A DNA stretch of 64,000 nt from Candidatus Cloacimonadota bacterium (GTDB taxonomy: Bacteria; Cloacimonadota; Cloacimonadia; Cloacimonadales; Cloacimonadaceae). Below the pieces are notes generated by a model, which ran no database searches, was not told the origin of the DNA, and was given only the letters and a program-made list of their open reading frames with translations. A program made the translations under genes and the position numbers. Of the stretch, positions 53,554 through 62,703 are shown piece after piece (position 1 is the stretch's first letter; the number at the start of each line of letters is the position of its first letter). The stretch spans positions 1 through 64,000 of the forward strand of contig JALOBT010000007.1 in NCBI GenBank assembly GCA_023228125.1. The letters run 5' to 3'.

Positions 53554-54255
53554 CGCTTTCTTCAGACGGCCGTTCCGCTGATAGGGGTAGGGGAGATTCC
53601 CATTACTGGACTCCACCCCAGCTCACGGTGACGCAGTTACCTTCAGCTACAGGACTTGACCTTACCCTGAATGGGACTTTCACCCATCTGATATGTATCG
53701 ACGATTCGACACGTCTTGTGTCCAGTAAGACCTACAAGTTACAAGTTACAAGTTACAAGTTACAAGTTACAAGTTACAAGTTACAAGTTACAAGTTACAA
53801 GTTACGAGTTACCAGTTACGAGTTGCCAGTGCTGGATTGGATACGTCTCGTGTCCAGTAAGACCGGAAGTCAATGTAGAATTTAGAATGTATGATGTAGA
53901 ATTGAGTGGGGCGTTTCAAGGTTTTAGCGTTTTAAAGATACCGTAGCAAAACAGAGCCAGCCCCAAACTCTGCAGGCGAGACGGCTGCAATCCAGCACTG
54001 CCAAACTCCGAACCCTGCAGGCGAGACGACTGCAATCCAGCACTGCCCACTTTTTGCACAAGCACTGCAGCTCTGCAGGAGCACTTGCTGGATTGGATAC
54101 GTCTCGTGTCCAGTAAGACCGGAGGTCTTAGAGGGGTTTTGAGGTTTTAGCGTTTTAACGATACCGTAGCAAAAAAGAGCCAGCTCCGAACTCTGCAGGC
54201 GAGACGACTGCAATCCAGCCCCCCCTATCCGTGCCAATCCGTGTGACTATTATCC
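53554..54255. repeat. Repeat-filled gap after the Bat operon
   Basis: No gene. Four copies of a GGATTGGATACGTCTCGTGT unit (~53700, 53832, 54091 and a related one), four of CTCTGCAGGCGAGACG with CTGCAATCCAGC (~53970, 54010, 54192; another at 38661), two GTTTTAGCGTTTTAA stretches each followed by GATACCGTAGCAAA (~53920, 54145), and the heptamer array at 53734-53824. Confidence 0.75.
53734..53824. repeat. Heptamer tandem array (ACAAGTT)
   Basis: Ten perfect ACAAGTT units (53734-53803) and three variants (ACGAGTT, ACCAGTT, ACGAGTT). The inverse heptamer AACTTGT recurs near 38915-38945. Such arrays commonly change length by slippage. Confidence 0.95.
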
Positions 54256-54290
54256 TCAAAAGGCAAAGGGACCAGCAAAAGCTGGTCCCT
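54256..54290 (-). terminator. Terminator of the parvulin gene
   Basis: Perfect 10-bp stem AGGGACCAGC/GCTGGTCCCT (54267-54290) with a 4-base loop, followed on the minus strand by TTGCCTTTTGAGG. Confidence 0.7.
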
Positions 54291-54332
54291 ACAGCCGGCT
54301 AAAGCCAGCGTTACAAATAGACTATCTCTTAC

Positions 54333-56360
54333 TTAAAAATCCTCAAAGCCACTGGCATTACCCTCGAGGCTATCGATCATAAAGCGGGCAGATTCATGCA
54401 GATCACCTTCGGGAAAGCGGGTGAGGAATTGCTTGAAGAGATCCAGGGCCAGCACTTCGTTCTTCAGCTCTTCTGCCACCAGGAAGGCTTTCATAAAGTA
54501 AGCTTTGTAGTCATCCACGCCGTTATCAAAGGTTTGCACGATCTGTTCGTAAAAGGTGATGGCGTCTTTGTAATTCCGGTTGCGGGCTGCGTTATCCGCA
54601 TATTGAAAGAGTTGCTCCGCACTCAGATTGAGTCTGATGCGCTCCGGGTATTTGACCAAGTTAAATTCCACAAAGAGCTCTTCGGCCACTCTATCTTGTT
54701 GGCTTCTTTCCTTTTCCTGTTTGATGGCAGCATAGATGCGGGGCTCTACTTCCACTTGGGGGCGGTAGGATTTGGGAATCTCGGAGACAGTGCGGAAAAA
54801 CACGATCTCGCCGTTGGCAGCGGTGAAGACATCGGAAAGATAGCCCACCGGGTTATCCCAGATCCGTTTAGAAAAATCTGCGTCTTGCACCAGGCCGGTG
54901 ACCACGCCATTATCGTATTGATTTTCATAGATGGATTTATCTGGTTTGGTGGAGTATTTATTGATCACCTTAGTCATGTTCTTTTCGTTTTTCTTCTTAT
55001 GGGCAGAGCGGAATTTGCGCCAGGCTTTGTTGGCAGACTTCATATCCTTAAAGAAGAGCACCTGGATACTCCGGCTTGCGGGCTGGGAGTATTTGTCTTT
55101 ATCCAGTTCGTAACGATCGGCGATTTCTTCATTGCTGATTTCGATACCTTCCAAGACCAGTTTCTCAAAAGTGCCGCGCAGGATCAGGTTGTGCCGCATA
55201 CCCAGATAGTCTTCATTATCCTGAAAATACTGGGCATATCCCATGTTTTTGGCTTCGAGATGAAAGAGGTCCTGGATGATGATTTGATCGATAAAGGCTT
55301 TGGCACCTTCACCTTTCATGTAAAACATTTGTTCTTGAGGGCTGATTTTATCATAGGCCATCAGGACATCTTCGATGGTGTAGATCAGCTCTTCATTGGG
55401 CGAATTTACCACCACGTTGTACATGGTTTCTGCGTTGTTTTTACGATTTTGCAGATCAATGGAGGCTACGATGCCGGCATGGATTTGCACATTATATTTC
55501 AGTTTGAGAGCCTCGCGAATCTCTTCCAGCTTTTCGCGTTCCTTCACGGGGCGAATGCGCTGCTCGATCTCAGGCTTTACTTCCAGATATTCTTTTTGGC
55601 GTCCCTGCGCCCAATCCGTGGTGCGAAAGATGTGCCAGCCCATTTCGGTCTGATAAGGGCCATTGACCTTCTGGGGATCGACAGAGCTTTTGGAGATGTA
55701 TTCTTCCAGGGCATAGTCGTTGCCCACACCGGGGATATTGCCGTTCAGGCGGATGTTTTTGATCTTGCCTTTCAGGCCGAGGGCATAGGTATTTTGATTG
55801 TACTTATCAGAGACTGCGGCAAAGCTGGCCCCTGCCTCCAATTCTGCGATGGCAGAGAGGGCATCTTGCTCTGTAGCGGTTTGAATGTACTCTATGGTGA
55901 TATTGGGGTTCAGGTAGAAGGCCTTCAGGTTTTCAGAATAATAATCCTCAAGGTCTTTTTCCACGATAGTCACCAGCTCGCTTACATTGCGTTTGTAGTA
56001 TTCCTGAAGATAAAAGCGTCTTTCCAGATCATCCAGGCGTTCCTTCACTTCTTGGCTTTTATCGAGGCCCAGGGCTTGGGCTTTTTGGAAGAATACTTCT
56101 TCGGTACAGATGATATCCAAGACCTGCAATTGACCTTCAATGGTCTGAAACCGGGCTTGATGTTCCGCTGGTATCTTGGAAATCTTGGCCTGTATGTCGG
56201 CTCTTAAAACTTGGCCGCCATCATATTCCGCCAGGATGTCGCCTTCTTCCAGCAAGTTTGAATTACTCACTGCTCTGGGCGTCGCATCATCGGCAAAGGC
56301 CACAACGGCTATTAGCATCAAAATGATGATTGACAATAGTTTGTGTGTATGTAATGACAT
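54333..56360 (-). CDS. Periplasmic parvulin-type peptidyl-prolyl isomerase (PpiC/SurA-like)
   Basis: A 675-residue exported protein. The ATG at 56360 has AGGAG 6 bases upstream and is followed by a signal peptide (LLSIIILMLIAVVAFA); the frame is open 15 codons further from a TTG. Residues ~45-160 are a SurA-like helical chaperone region with the EVFFQKAQALGLDKSQEV pattern. A parvulin domain follows (~165-270: ITIEYIQTATEQDALSAI, GLKGKI, ending MGWHIFRTTDW), and a second, more divergent parvulin-like domain (~430-540). The C-terminal ~100 residues look like TPR units (AARNRNYKDAITFYEQIVQT). It probably helps fold outer-membrane or secreted proteins. Confidence 0.87.
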   Translation of the reverse strand: MSLHTHKLLSIIILMLIAVVAFADDATPRAVSNSNLLEEGDILAEYDGGQVLRADIQAKISKIPAEHQARFQTIEGQLQVLDIICTEEVFFQKAQALGLDKSQEVKERLDDLERRFYLQEYYKRNVSELVTIVEKDLEDYYSENLKAFYLNPNITIEYIQTATEQDALSAIAELEAGASFAAVSDKYNQNTYALGLKGKIKNIRLNGNIPGVGNDYALEEYISKSSVDPQKVNGPYQTEMGWHIFRTTDWAQGRQKEYLEVKPEIEQRIRPVKEREKLEEIREALKLKYNVQIHAGIVASIDLQNRKNNAETMYNVVVNSPNEELIYTIEDVLMAYDKISPQEQMFYMKGEGAKAFIDQIIIQDLFHLEAKNMGYAQYFQDNEDYLGMRHNLILRGTFEKLVLEGIEISNEEIADRYELDKDKYSQPASRSIQVLFFKDMKSANKAWRKFRSAHKKKNEKNMTKVINKYSTKPDKSIYENQYDNGVVTGLVQDADFSKRIWDNPVGYLSDVFTAANGEIVFFRTVSEIPKSYRPQVEVEPRIYAAIKQEKERSQQDRVAEELFVEFNLVKYPERIRLNLSAEQLFQYADNAARNRNYKDAITFYEQIVQTFDNGVDDYKAYFMKAFLVAEELKNEVLALDLFKQFLTRFPEGDLHESARFMIDSLEGNASGFEDF

Positions 56361-56494
56361 TCTATGCTCCTTGTATTTGCTTAAATAAATGTATAATGAA
56401 GACAAAAAACGAGCTTTGGATAATACGTCAAGACTTTTTGTCTATCGTAGCGTAAGATGCCGTTTTGCACTAATGGCTTTTCTTTGATTTTAAG

Positions 56495-56548
56495 TAGCTT
56501 TGGACTCGAGATGACTCGAGCTCTCGAGTCATCTCGAGTGGAAGACTA
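56495..56548. repeat. Long hairpin, CTCGAG family, copy 3
   Basis: Arms 56495-56519 and 56524-56548 pair at 21 of 25 positions; the inner 16 bp, ACTCGAGATGACTCGA with its exact complement, are perfect. No part of the ~0.5 kb repeat of copies 1 and 2 is seen beside it. It lies between the parvulin gene and the pilus operon; the rest of 56361-56764 shows no gene. Confidence 0.8.
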
Positions 56549-56911
56549 ATCAGAAGCGAATCAGGAGCACAAGCAATGAAAAGGCCTGACATTGGCGTGC
56601 CCCTGGGTTGGATGCGTCTCGCGTCAAGTAAAGCAAGGGATTGCTAAAGATGCCTTGAATTGTTCGCAGAATTGAACAGTCTCAGTGCCAAAGCTATCGA
56701 ATCCAGTATTATTTCTCTTGACGTTCTGAGACTATTTTAAAAGCTTGGTTTATACTTAAAGTAATGTGTCATTTGAGTGACATGATTTTGACTAATTGCT
56801 TTAATACCCTGGAATATTACGTTTCGACATTGATAGATTGGGTGCCGAGAGCTTGATATTGCCTGCCTGGGAACAGTGATTTTTCCACGGCCTGGTTTTT
56901 TCATCAGCATT

Positions 56912-56927
56912 TGGCACACATCGTGCA
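56912..56927 (+). promoter_or_regulatory. Candidate sigma-54 promoter of the pilus operon
   Basis: TGGCAC (56912-56917), 5 bases, GTGCA (56923-56927): one mismatch to TGGCACRNNNNTTGCW with the GG and GC exactly spaced. It would start RNA near 56938, about 35 bases before the pilin ATG. A TGTCA/TGACA inverted repeat (56767-56782), about 145 bases upstream, is a possible activator site. Confidence 0.6.
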
Positions 56928-56972
56928 AGTGTACATAGCATAAAAAAAACAATCCCCCAGGAGGATAAAAAA

Positions 56973-57410
56973 ATGCTCAGAAAACTGAAGAACCAAAAGG
57001 GTTTCACCCTTATCGAAGTGTTGGTGGTAGTTATCATCGTCGCCATTCTGGCCGCGATTGCAGTGCCACGTTATCTGCGTTATGTGGAGAAATCCCGTAG
57101 CACAGAAGCCCAAACTGCTATTTCTACTATCCGCAAAGCTTATGACATCTACTTGCAGACCAACGGTTCCACCGATGGTTTCTCCCTTGAACAGGCTCAA
57201 AAAGAAGCCAGTCTGGGTGAAAGCACACGTAAGAACTGGAAGTTTGAAGTGGTAGGAAATCCCCCCAATAAGTATATTGCAACCTCCACACAGGAATTTG
57301 CCGGTGGCGAAGGTAAACAGGTATGGTATGATGTACCAGAAGCCAAATATCATGGCTATGGCATCGACACCTGGACCAATCCGGAATCCGGAGGCCTGGA
57401 GACCGACTAA
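56973..57410 (+). CDS. pilA: Type IV major pilin
   Basis: A 145-residue pilin precursor. The 9-10-residue positively charged leader MLRKLKNQKG is cut before FTLIEVLVVVIIVAILAAIA, with the Glu at mature position 5 that pilins need for assembly. The globular part lacks the paired C-terminal cysteines of many pilins. AGGAGG lies 9 bases before the ATG. The gene is first in the cluster, just after a sigma-54-type promoter, as expected for a highly expressed, regulated pilin. A pseudopilin of GspG type cannot be fully excluded, but PilT and PilMNO downstream favour a pilus. Confidence 0.93.
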   Translation: MLRKLKNQKGFTLIEVLVVVIIVAILAAIAVPRYLRYVEKSRSTEAQTAISTIRKAYDIYLQTNGSTDGFSLEQAQKEASLGESTRKNWKFEVVGNPPNKYIATSTQEFAGGEGKQVWYDVPEAKYHGYGIDTWTNPESGGLETD

Positions 57411-57428
57411 CAAAGGGAGGACGGTACT

Positions 57429-58484
57429 TTGACAATTCATGAACTACTGCGCTTTACCGCTGAGGCGGGGGCGTCCGACCTGCATGTTGCCGTAGGCTCG
57501 CACCCCATGGTGCGAGTCAATGGCAAGATGAAAAGACTCAATCTTCCGGTATTATCTATGGAAGAAGTTGAGAACCTCATCTATGGTGTGATGAACGAAG
57601 TTCAACAGGAAATGTTTCGTAAGAATCTGGAAATTGACTTTTCCACCAAGCTTTCGAACGATGTGCGTTTCCGTGTTAACGCCTTTCATCAGATCAACGG
57701 CATCTCTGCCGCTTTTCGTGTGATCCCAAATGAGATCATGTCCTACGAGGAGCTGCGTCTGCCGGAGGTGCTCAAGCGTCTCACCAGAAAGGAAAAGGGA
57801 CTCATCCTGGTGACAGGACCCACCGGAAGCGGAAAATCCACTACTTTGGCGACTATGATTGACAGTATCAACGACAATCGTTTTTGCCATATTATCACAG
57901 TGGAAGACCCAATCGAATTTGTACACCGTAGTAAGAATAGCCTCATCAACCAGCGCGAGCTGGGCCATGATACCTGGAGCTTCACCGCTGCACTCAGAAG
58001 TGCACTGCGTGAGGATCCGGACGTGATCCTGGTAGGTGAGATGCGTGATTTGGAGACGGTGTCACTTGCGTTGACAGCTGCTGAAACCGGACACCTGGTT
58101 TTTGCCACGCTGCATACCGGAAGTTGCACCAAATCCATCGATCGTATCATAGATATGTTTCCCAAAGAGCAGCAACAACAAGTGCGAAGTATGCTTTCCG
58201 AATCCCTGGAAGCAGTGATTTCGCAAACTTTGCTGCCTACCAAGGACGGAAAAGGCCGCGTACCTGCTGTGGAAATCATGCTGGCAAACGCTGCTGTCCG
58301 AAACTTGATCCGCGAAGAAAAGACCTATCAGATCCCGTCTATCATTCAAGCTTCTACCAAAGAAGGAATGCAGACCAAAGATCAGTCTTTGTATAATCTT
58401 GTAATGAATAACTACGTGGAGCGCACCATTGCTGAAGAAGTAGCAGAGAATCCGAAGCTCTTTGCCACTGGTGCTGGTTTCTAA
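57429..58484 (+). CDS. pilT: PilT pilus retraction ATPase
   Basis: A 351-residue ATPase powering pilus retraction (twitching, DNA uptake). N-terminal PAS-like domain with GASDLHVAVGSHPMVRVNG; Walker A GPTGSGKST (130-138); Asp box VEDPIEFVH; Walker B VILVGEMRDLET; His box HLVFATLHT; and the PilT-specific C-terminal motif AVRNLIREEKTYQIP. The start is a TTG at 57429 with GGGAGG 9 bases upstream, 18 bases after pilA. No PilB extension ATPase or PilC is in view. Confidence 0.96.
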   Translation: MTIHELLRFTAEAGASDLHVAVGSHPMVRVNGKMKRLNLPVLSMEEVENLIYGVMNEVQQEMFRKNLEIDFSTKLSNDVRFRVNAFHQINGISAAFRVIPNEIMSYEELRLPEVLKRLTRKEKGLILVTGPTGSGKSTTLATMIDSINDNRFCHIITVEDPIEFVHRSKNSLINQRELGHDTWSFTAALRSALREDPDVILVGEMRDLETVSLALTAAETGHLVFATLHTGSCTKSIDRIIDMFPKEQQQQVRSMLSESLEAVISQTLLPTKDGKGRVPAVEIMLANAAVRNLIREEKTYQIPSIIQASTKEGMQTKDQSLYNLVMNNYVERTIAEEVAENPKLFATGAGF

Positions 58485-58497
58485 GGGATGGTTTAAG

Positions 58498-58971
58498 ATG
58501 ACACCCCGCTTTTTACACAATGACACCTGCCTGCTCAATAATGAGCGGGGGGTCACCCTTTTAGAAGTATTGGTCACAGTGGCAGTTTTGTCTGTATTGG
58601 TGATCACAGTATATATAGGAATCCAATACGCTGAAAAACAAAGTGTGTTCAATTACCGTATGAGAGCCGCCACCTTGTTAGCCACCGGCGAGCTGGATAA
58701 ACAGTATTTTATAAACAAGTATCATACCAATCAGAATGATCTTGAATTCAGACCATTTAGCAATAGAGATGTCGTAATCGATGTTCTGGAAAGTGGTCAG
58801 CCTCTGATCGGTACTCAAAGCGTCACCGCTTATCGTGCTGTGGAATCTACTTCCACCAAACAGTTTCCCTATACTAAGCTTGTATGCAAGGTCGAATGGA
58901 AAGACCCCCTTACCGATAAAACCAGATATGTAGAGATGCGTGAAGACTTTTACGTAAGGGCAGGCAACTAA
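58498..58971 (+). CDS. Prepilin-like minor pilin
   Basis: A 157-residue protein with a prepilin cleavage motif, ERG before VTLLEVLVTVAVLSVLVITV, Glu5 present. The leader (18 residues) is longer than in pilA. The rest (LLATGELDKQYFINKYHTNQ and a beta-rich end) resembles minor pilins of the PilV/GspI type. ATG at 58498 lies 13 bases after pilT; the ribosome site AAGGGA is about 10 bases upstream. Confidence 0.85.
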   Translation: MTPRFLHNDTCLLNNERGVTLLEVLVTVAVLSVLVITVYIGIQYAEKQSVFNYRMRAATLLATGELDKQYFINKYHTNQNDLEFRPFSNRDVVIDVLESGQPLIGTQSVTAYRAVESTSTKQFPYTKLVCKVEWKDPLTDKTRYVEMREDFYVRAGN

Positions 58972-58974
58972 ATT

Positions 58975-59616
58975 ATGTATAAGATACTGAAAAGCAACGA
59001 TGGTGTAACCCTGATTGAGCTGATCACAGTGATGGTGCTTTCTACCCTCCTGATCTTGATCTCAGCCGTTGGGGTAAGCGCATTTTACAGAAAATACAAA
59101 GTGATTTCCGATTTTATGGAACTCCAAACGGGTGCCATGGCCTGCTTGCAGACGATCCGCAATGGTTATGGATTTTCACGCGGAGAAGAGTTTTATGGCG
59201 TGGCCAATGCCCGGGAAGTCAGAATTGTAGGTTACACAGATACTTTCGGCGGAGGCAGCGGTATCCGCATTACACCTCCGGCCGGCAAAGATTATCAGAA
59301 AAGTAACTGGGTTTCATATTACCTGGAAGAAGGCATCATCCGGATGAATTACTTCTATAACGGGGTAGGTGCAGATAGCCCAAAATATATCTTCCCAGAC
59401 CGGCAGGATCGAGAAAGAATCCAGGTGACCCGTTTTTCGGTGAGAGATGCCAATGCCGGAGGAGAATATTTACCTCTGGGCGGTTTTGACTCCACTGATA
59501 TACCGGCTTTGCTCTTGGTAGAGATGGATGCCCGTGTAAAAATCCGGGATGGCAAGCATCCTGCTCCAGACGAGTATAAAACTATAAGTTATAGAACTTA
59601 CATGGTAAAGAAATAA
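58975..59616 (+). CDS. Prepilin-like minor pilin
   Basis: A 213-residue minor pilin (PilW/GspJ-like): short leader MYKILKSNDG, then VTLIELITVMVLSTLLILIS with Glu5, followed by a helix with SDFMELQTGAMACLQTIRNG and a beta-rich C-terminal part. It starts 3 bases after the previous gene without a strong ribosome site, so translation is probably coupled. Minor pilins prime pilus assembly. Confidence 0.85.
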   Translation: MYKILKSNDGVTLIELITVMVLSTLLILISAVGVSAFYRKYKVISDFMELQTGAMACLQTIRNGYGFSRGEEFYGVANAREVRIVGYTDTFGGGSGIRITPPAGKDYQKSNWVSYYLEEGIIRMNYFYNGVGADSPKYIFPDRQDRERIQVTRFSVRDANAGGEYLPLGGFDSTDIPALLLVEMDARVKIRDGKHPAPDEYKTISYRTYMVKK

Positions 59617-59647
59617 TGAATTGCACTAACCAAGCAGAGGAGAACTT

Positions 59648-61594
59648 ATGCGTAAGATACTAACTAATCAAAATGGTAATCTGGCCATAGCAATGCTCCT
59701 TGCCGTGGTCGGCCTCATGAGTGGGGTCAGCATGGCTGCTTTAGCCTTGAAGGATACCAAAAGTTACCTTTGGGAGTTTGAAAGCATCCAAAGCCTGCAC
59801 GTATTGCGGGGAGAAGCCTATCGGGGCCAAGCATTTTTGGAGCAAAACAGCGATATAGCCACCACCGTCCGCACCCCCGAGCGCTTCATTGAAATCAGCG
59901 GCAGTCACATGAAAAGGACTTTTACATCACAAAGCCGTATTCGCAAAGAATCATCAGAGCAGACAGATAACGTTGAGATCGAAGGAACCGGTGTTACCGG
60001 AAGCTTGGGTGAAGGCAAACAGAATTACAAAATTGATTCATTGGTGGAAACTAAGCAAGGTATTGGACAAGTGGCTTATTATGGCGCCAATAAATCTATG
60101 GTGCGCAAGTATTCTGAGCTCACCATTATCCAGACCAGCTTCTCAGAATTTATGTATTTCACGGATAACGACAGTAGCCCAAATAGTACCAACGTGTATT
60201 TCTATGGCTATGATGTGGTGACCGGTAAGGTACACAGTAACAGTGATATCCGCATCAAACAGGCTGGCGGCGGAAATAATGGCGGCTGGCCCACCTTCCT
60301 GAATTTGGTCACCACCGCCGGACACATCGTTTCTAATCCGGCAAACTATCCTCTGGATCAAGTATTCCAGGGTGGATTGGTAGAAGAATATGAGGGCTAT
60401 GAATTCCCTCCTATGGCTAATGATCTGCGTTTAAAAGGTCAGCCTTTGGGAGCAGGCAAAGGAAACATCTATTTGCTGACTGTTAATGGCACCAATTTTG
60501 ATTACTGGCAAGGTTCTGTCACAGTCCCACGCCGTGTAAGAAAGATCGTTTATGACGAATATCCGCCCCCTGGCGATTCCTTGTGGACAAATGTCTTTAG
60601 CATCCCGGATACGATCTGGACCTCGCTCCCAGGCGGTCCCTGCTCAGATAAAGCTTTTTTTGTGTACGGCGACCTGTGGATCAGTGGCACATTTCAGGGA
60701 TACCAAACTTGGGGCTGTTCTGAAAACATGAAGCTTTCTGGTGACATATTATTGACCGGCACACCTATATCAATCAACCCAGCCGATCCCATGAATAGCA
60801 GAGACGTGGTGGGTCTGGTCTCAGAAAATTCTATTCAGGTAAATTATGCTCACATGGACCCCTCGGACTCCCTGAGAGTTTATCCCAATATGGGCTCTGA
60901 TACTGATTATCCCGCTCCGGCTGGCGGCGGCATCTTTATCTATGCTGCAATGTGTGCTTTGGGCGATGGAGAAGGCAATGGCTTTGAGGATGGTGTCTTT
61001 GAATTTGAGTATCAACACCCGCATCCTTCCACTCCTTCTTTGAACTTTCAGGTGACGCACCCGGATGGAAGTGTGGAAATAGTGGTCTATGATTGGATAG
61101 ATGTCCATCGTAGGCGCTATCCCCCAGTACCTGGTCAGCTCTGGCCTACTCCGGCCTTGGGACAAGCTCCTCTTGATCTGCCGTATTACAACCCGATCTG
61201 GCCAGAACGCAATCCTGTCTTGGAACGCGGCACCATCAATATCTGGGGTGCAGTGGCGCAAAGAAGACGCGGATTCGTTCACCGTAGCCATAATGACGGC
61301 GAATATCCCTCAAATAGTGGAGCCTGGAATGTTGATATTGACATGTGTGGTCACCCCACCAGTCCCAACGAAAATATCCCTGATCCCTTTTATGGTAATA
61401 TTGGACTGCAAAGCAGAAATTGGCCTGGAGCTGCTGGAAGCGGCGTAGGATACAAAAAGAACTATAACTACGACGACCGGCTCTTGGAAGTGACCCCATT
61501 ATTGTATCCCAAAGTGAGACTAAAAGGCGGCAAAAATCCCATGAATCAAGGGGATTGGAATCTCAAAAAGCCCGTCAGATCTATAGTCCTATAA
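59648..61594 (+). CDS. Large PilX-like pilus-associated protein
   Basis: A 648-residue protein with one N-terminal membrane helix (NLAIAMLLAVVGLMSGVSMAAL, ~11-32) in the style of PilX N-terminal domains, without a Glu5 prepilin motif. The long extracellular part is rich in Gly, Asn, Pro and aromatic residues (TGKVHSNSDIRIKQAGGGNN; IFIYAAMCALGDGEGNGFED) and looks like repeated beta structure. The HSNSDI segment resembles DUF4900-type proteins. Its place among minor pilins suggests a tip adhesin or assembly factor. AGGAG is 7-8 bases before the ATG. Confidence 0.7.
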   Translation: MRKILTNQNGNLAIAMLLAVVGLMSGVSMAALALKDTKSYLWEFESIQSLHVLRGEAYRGQAFLEQNSDIATTVRTPERFIEISGSHMKRTFTSQSRIRKESSEQTDNVEIEGTGVTGSLGEGKQNYKIDSLVETKQGIGQVAYYGANKSMVRKYSELTIIQTSFSEFMYFTDNDSSPNSTNVYFYGYDVVTGKVHSNSDIRIKQAGGGNNGGWPTFLNLVTTAGHIVSNPANYPLDQVFQGGLVEEYEGYEFPPMANDLRLKGQPLGAGKGNIYLLTVNGTNFDYWQGSVTVPRRVRKIVYDEYPPPGDSLWTNVFSIPDTIWTSLPGGPCSDKAFFVYGDLWISGTFQGYQTWGCSENMKLSGDILLTGTPISINPADPMNSRDVVGLVSENSIQVNYAHMDPSDSLRVYPNMGSDTDYPAPAGGGIFIYAAMCALGDGEGNGFEDGVFEFEYQHPHPSTPSLNFQVTHPDGSVEIVVYDWIDVHRRRYPPVPGQLWPTPALGQAPLDLPYYNPIWPERNPVLERGTINIWGAVAQRRRGFVHRSHNDGEYPSNSGAWNVDIDMCGHPTSPNENIPDPFYGNIGLQSRNWPGAAGSGVGYKKNYNYDDRLLEVTPLLYPKVRLKGGKNPMNQGDWNLKKPVRSIVL

Positions 61595-61628
61595 TATAGA
61601 TAATATGTATATGGAATAAAGAGGAAAT

Positions 61629-62699
61629 ATGAAGAAGAACAAAACCGTTCGATTCAAGGAGACCGTGGGTATCGATGTCGGTACCCATAGTGTGAAAATC
61701 GTACACCTCAAAAAGCTTCATGATGGCTTCAAGCTCTTGAACTATGAGGTGCGGCCTACTGTGCCTCAGGGGGTTGAGTACGTACTCAGCGATCTGCGAC
61801 CAGAGCGCATTGCGCCTGTGATTTCGGAGATGTTGAAAACTCTGAGGATATCACCTAAGAAAATCAAACACCTGGTTTCATCTATCGGTGGAGACAATAC
61901 CAGCATCAAGCAGATCAAGACCATCTTTCTGCCGGATGATGAATTGGAATCCGCCCTATTCTTTGAAGCCAAGAAACACATCCCTATCAGCGGAACAGAT
62001 ATGGTGCTGGATTATCAAGTGCTGTCTGTAGAGGAAAAGACAAACAACATGAACATCCTCCTCGCCGCTACTTCCAAGGACGTGCTCAATGAACACACAA
62101 ACGTTCTGGCTACTGCTGGACTCAGTCCGCATATCGTGGATATCGATTCCCTGGCCGTGGCAAATAGCTTTGCCTTAAATGCCTTTGCAGAAGAAGGCGT
62201 TTATGTGCTGCTAAACGTGGGAGCACACAGAACAAACATGGTAATCTGGGGACCGGATGCAAAGTTCTTTGCCCGTGATATTCCTTATGGCGGTTATCAT
62301 TTCACCACTGATATCATGCGTAAACGGCAGATGGAATGGGAAGCAGCCGAAAATCACAAATTTGAATTTGGCCTTTTGGATGATCCCAACAACCCTGCCG
62401 TTCAAACCATCAGTATGCTGGATATCTCCGAAAAGTCCACCGAAGATGCCATCGCAGAAGAGCTGCGCCGCTCGCTTCGTTTCTATGTAAAAGAAGCTGG
62501 CAATAGCGACTTTAGAAAGATCTACCTGATGGGTGGAACTGCCAAGTTAAAAGGTCTGCCAGAATATCTTCAGGATAAAGTCAACGTTCCCACAGAGGTG
62601 TTTATGCCCTTTATCAATGTGGAAATGCCGGAGAAATTCCAAGACAAAAAGGATCCACAACTTGGCCTTGCCATCGGCTTGGCAATGAGGATGGAGTAA
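61629..62699 (+). CDS. pilM: PilM, actin-like pilus assembly ATPase
   Basis: A 356-residue cytoplasmic, actin-fold protein: phosphate 1 VGIDVGTHSVKIVHL (~14-28), phosphate 2 VLLNVGAHRTNMVIW (~196-210), adenosine motif IYLMGGTAKLKGL (~299). It binds the N-terminal tail of PilN and links the ATPases to the PilNO inner-membrane complex. GAGG lies 5-6 bases before the ATG; pilN follows after 4 bases. Confidence 0.95.
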   Translation: MKKNKTVRFKETVGIDVGTHSVKIVHLKKLHDGFKLLNYEVRPTVPQGVEYVLSDLRPERIAPVISEMLKTLRISPKKIKHLVSSIGGDNTSIKQIKTIFLPDDELESALFFEAKKHIPISGTDMVLDYQVLSVEEKTNNMNILLAATSKDVLNEHTNVLATAGLSPHIVDIDSLAVANSFALNAFAEEGVYVLLNVGAHRTNMVIWGPDAKFFARDIPYGGYHFTTDIMRKRQMEWEAAENHKFEFGLLDDPNNPAVQTISMLDISEKSTEDAIAEELRRSLRFYVKEAGNSDFRKIYLMGGTAKLKGLPEYLQDKVNVPTEVFMPFINVEMPEKFQDKKDPQLGLAIGLAMRME

Positions 62700-62703
62700 A
62701 GAA

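Noticed and set aside
53734..53824. Possible CRISPR or iteron origin at the heptamer array
   Set aside because: Units are contiguous 7-mers without spacers, and no replication initiator gene or DnaA-box cluster is seen.
54396..56207. 603-codon plus-strand open frame opposite the parvulin gene
   Set aside because: Antisense to a well-supported exported isomerase; no ribosome site or motif.
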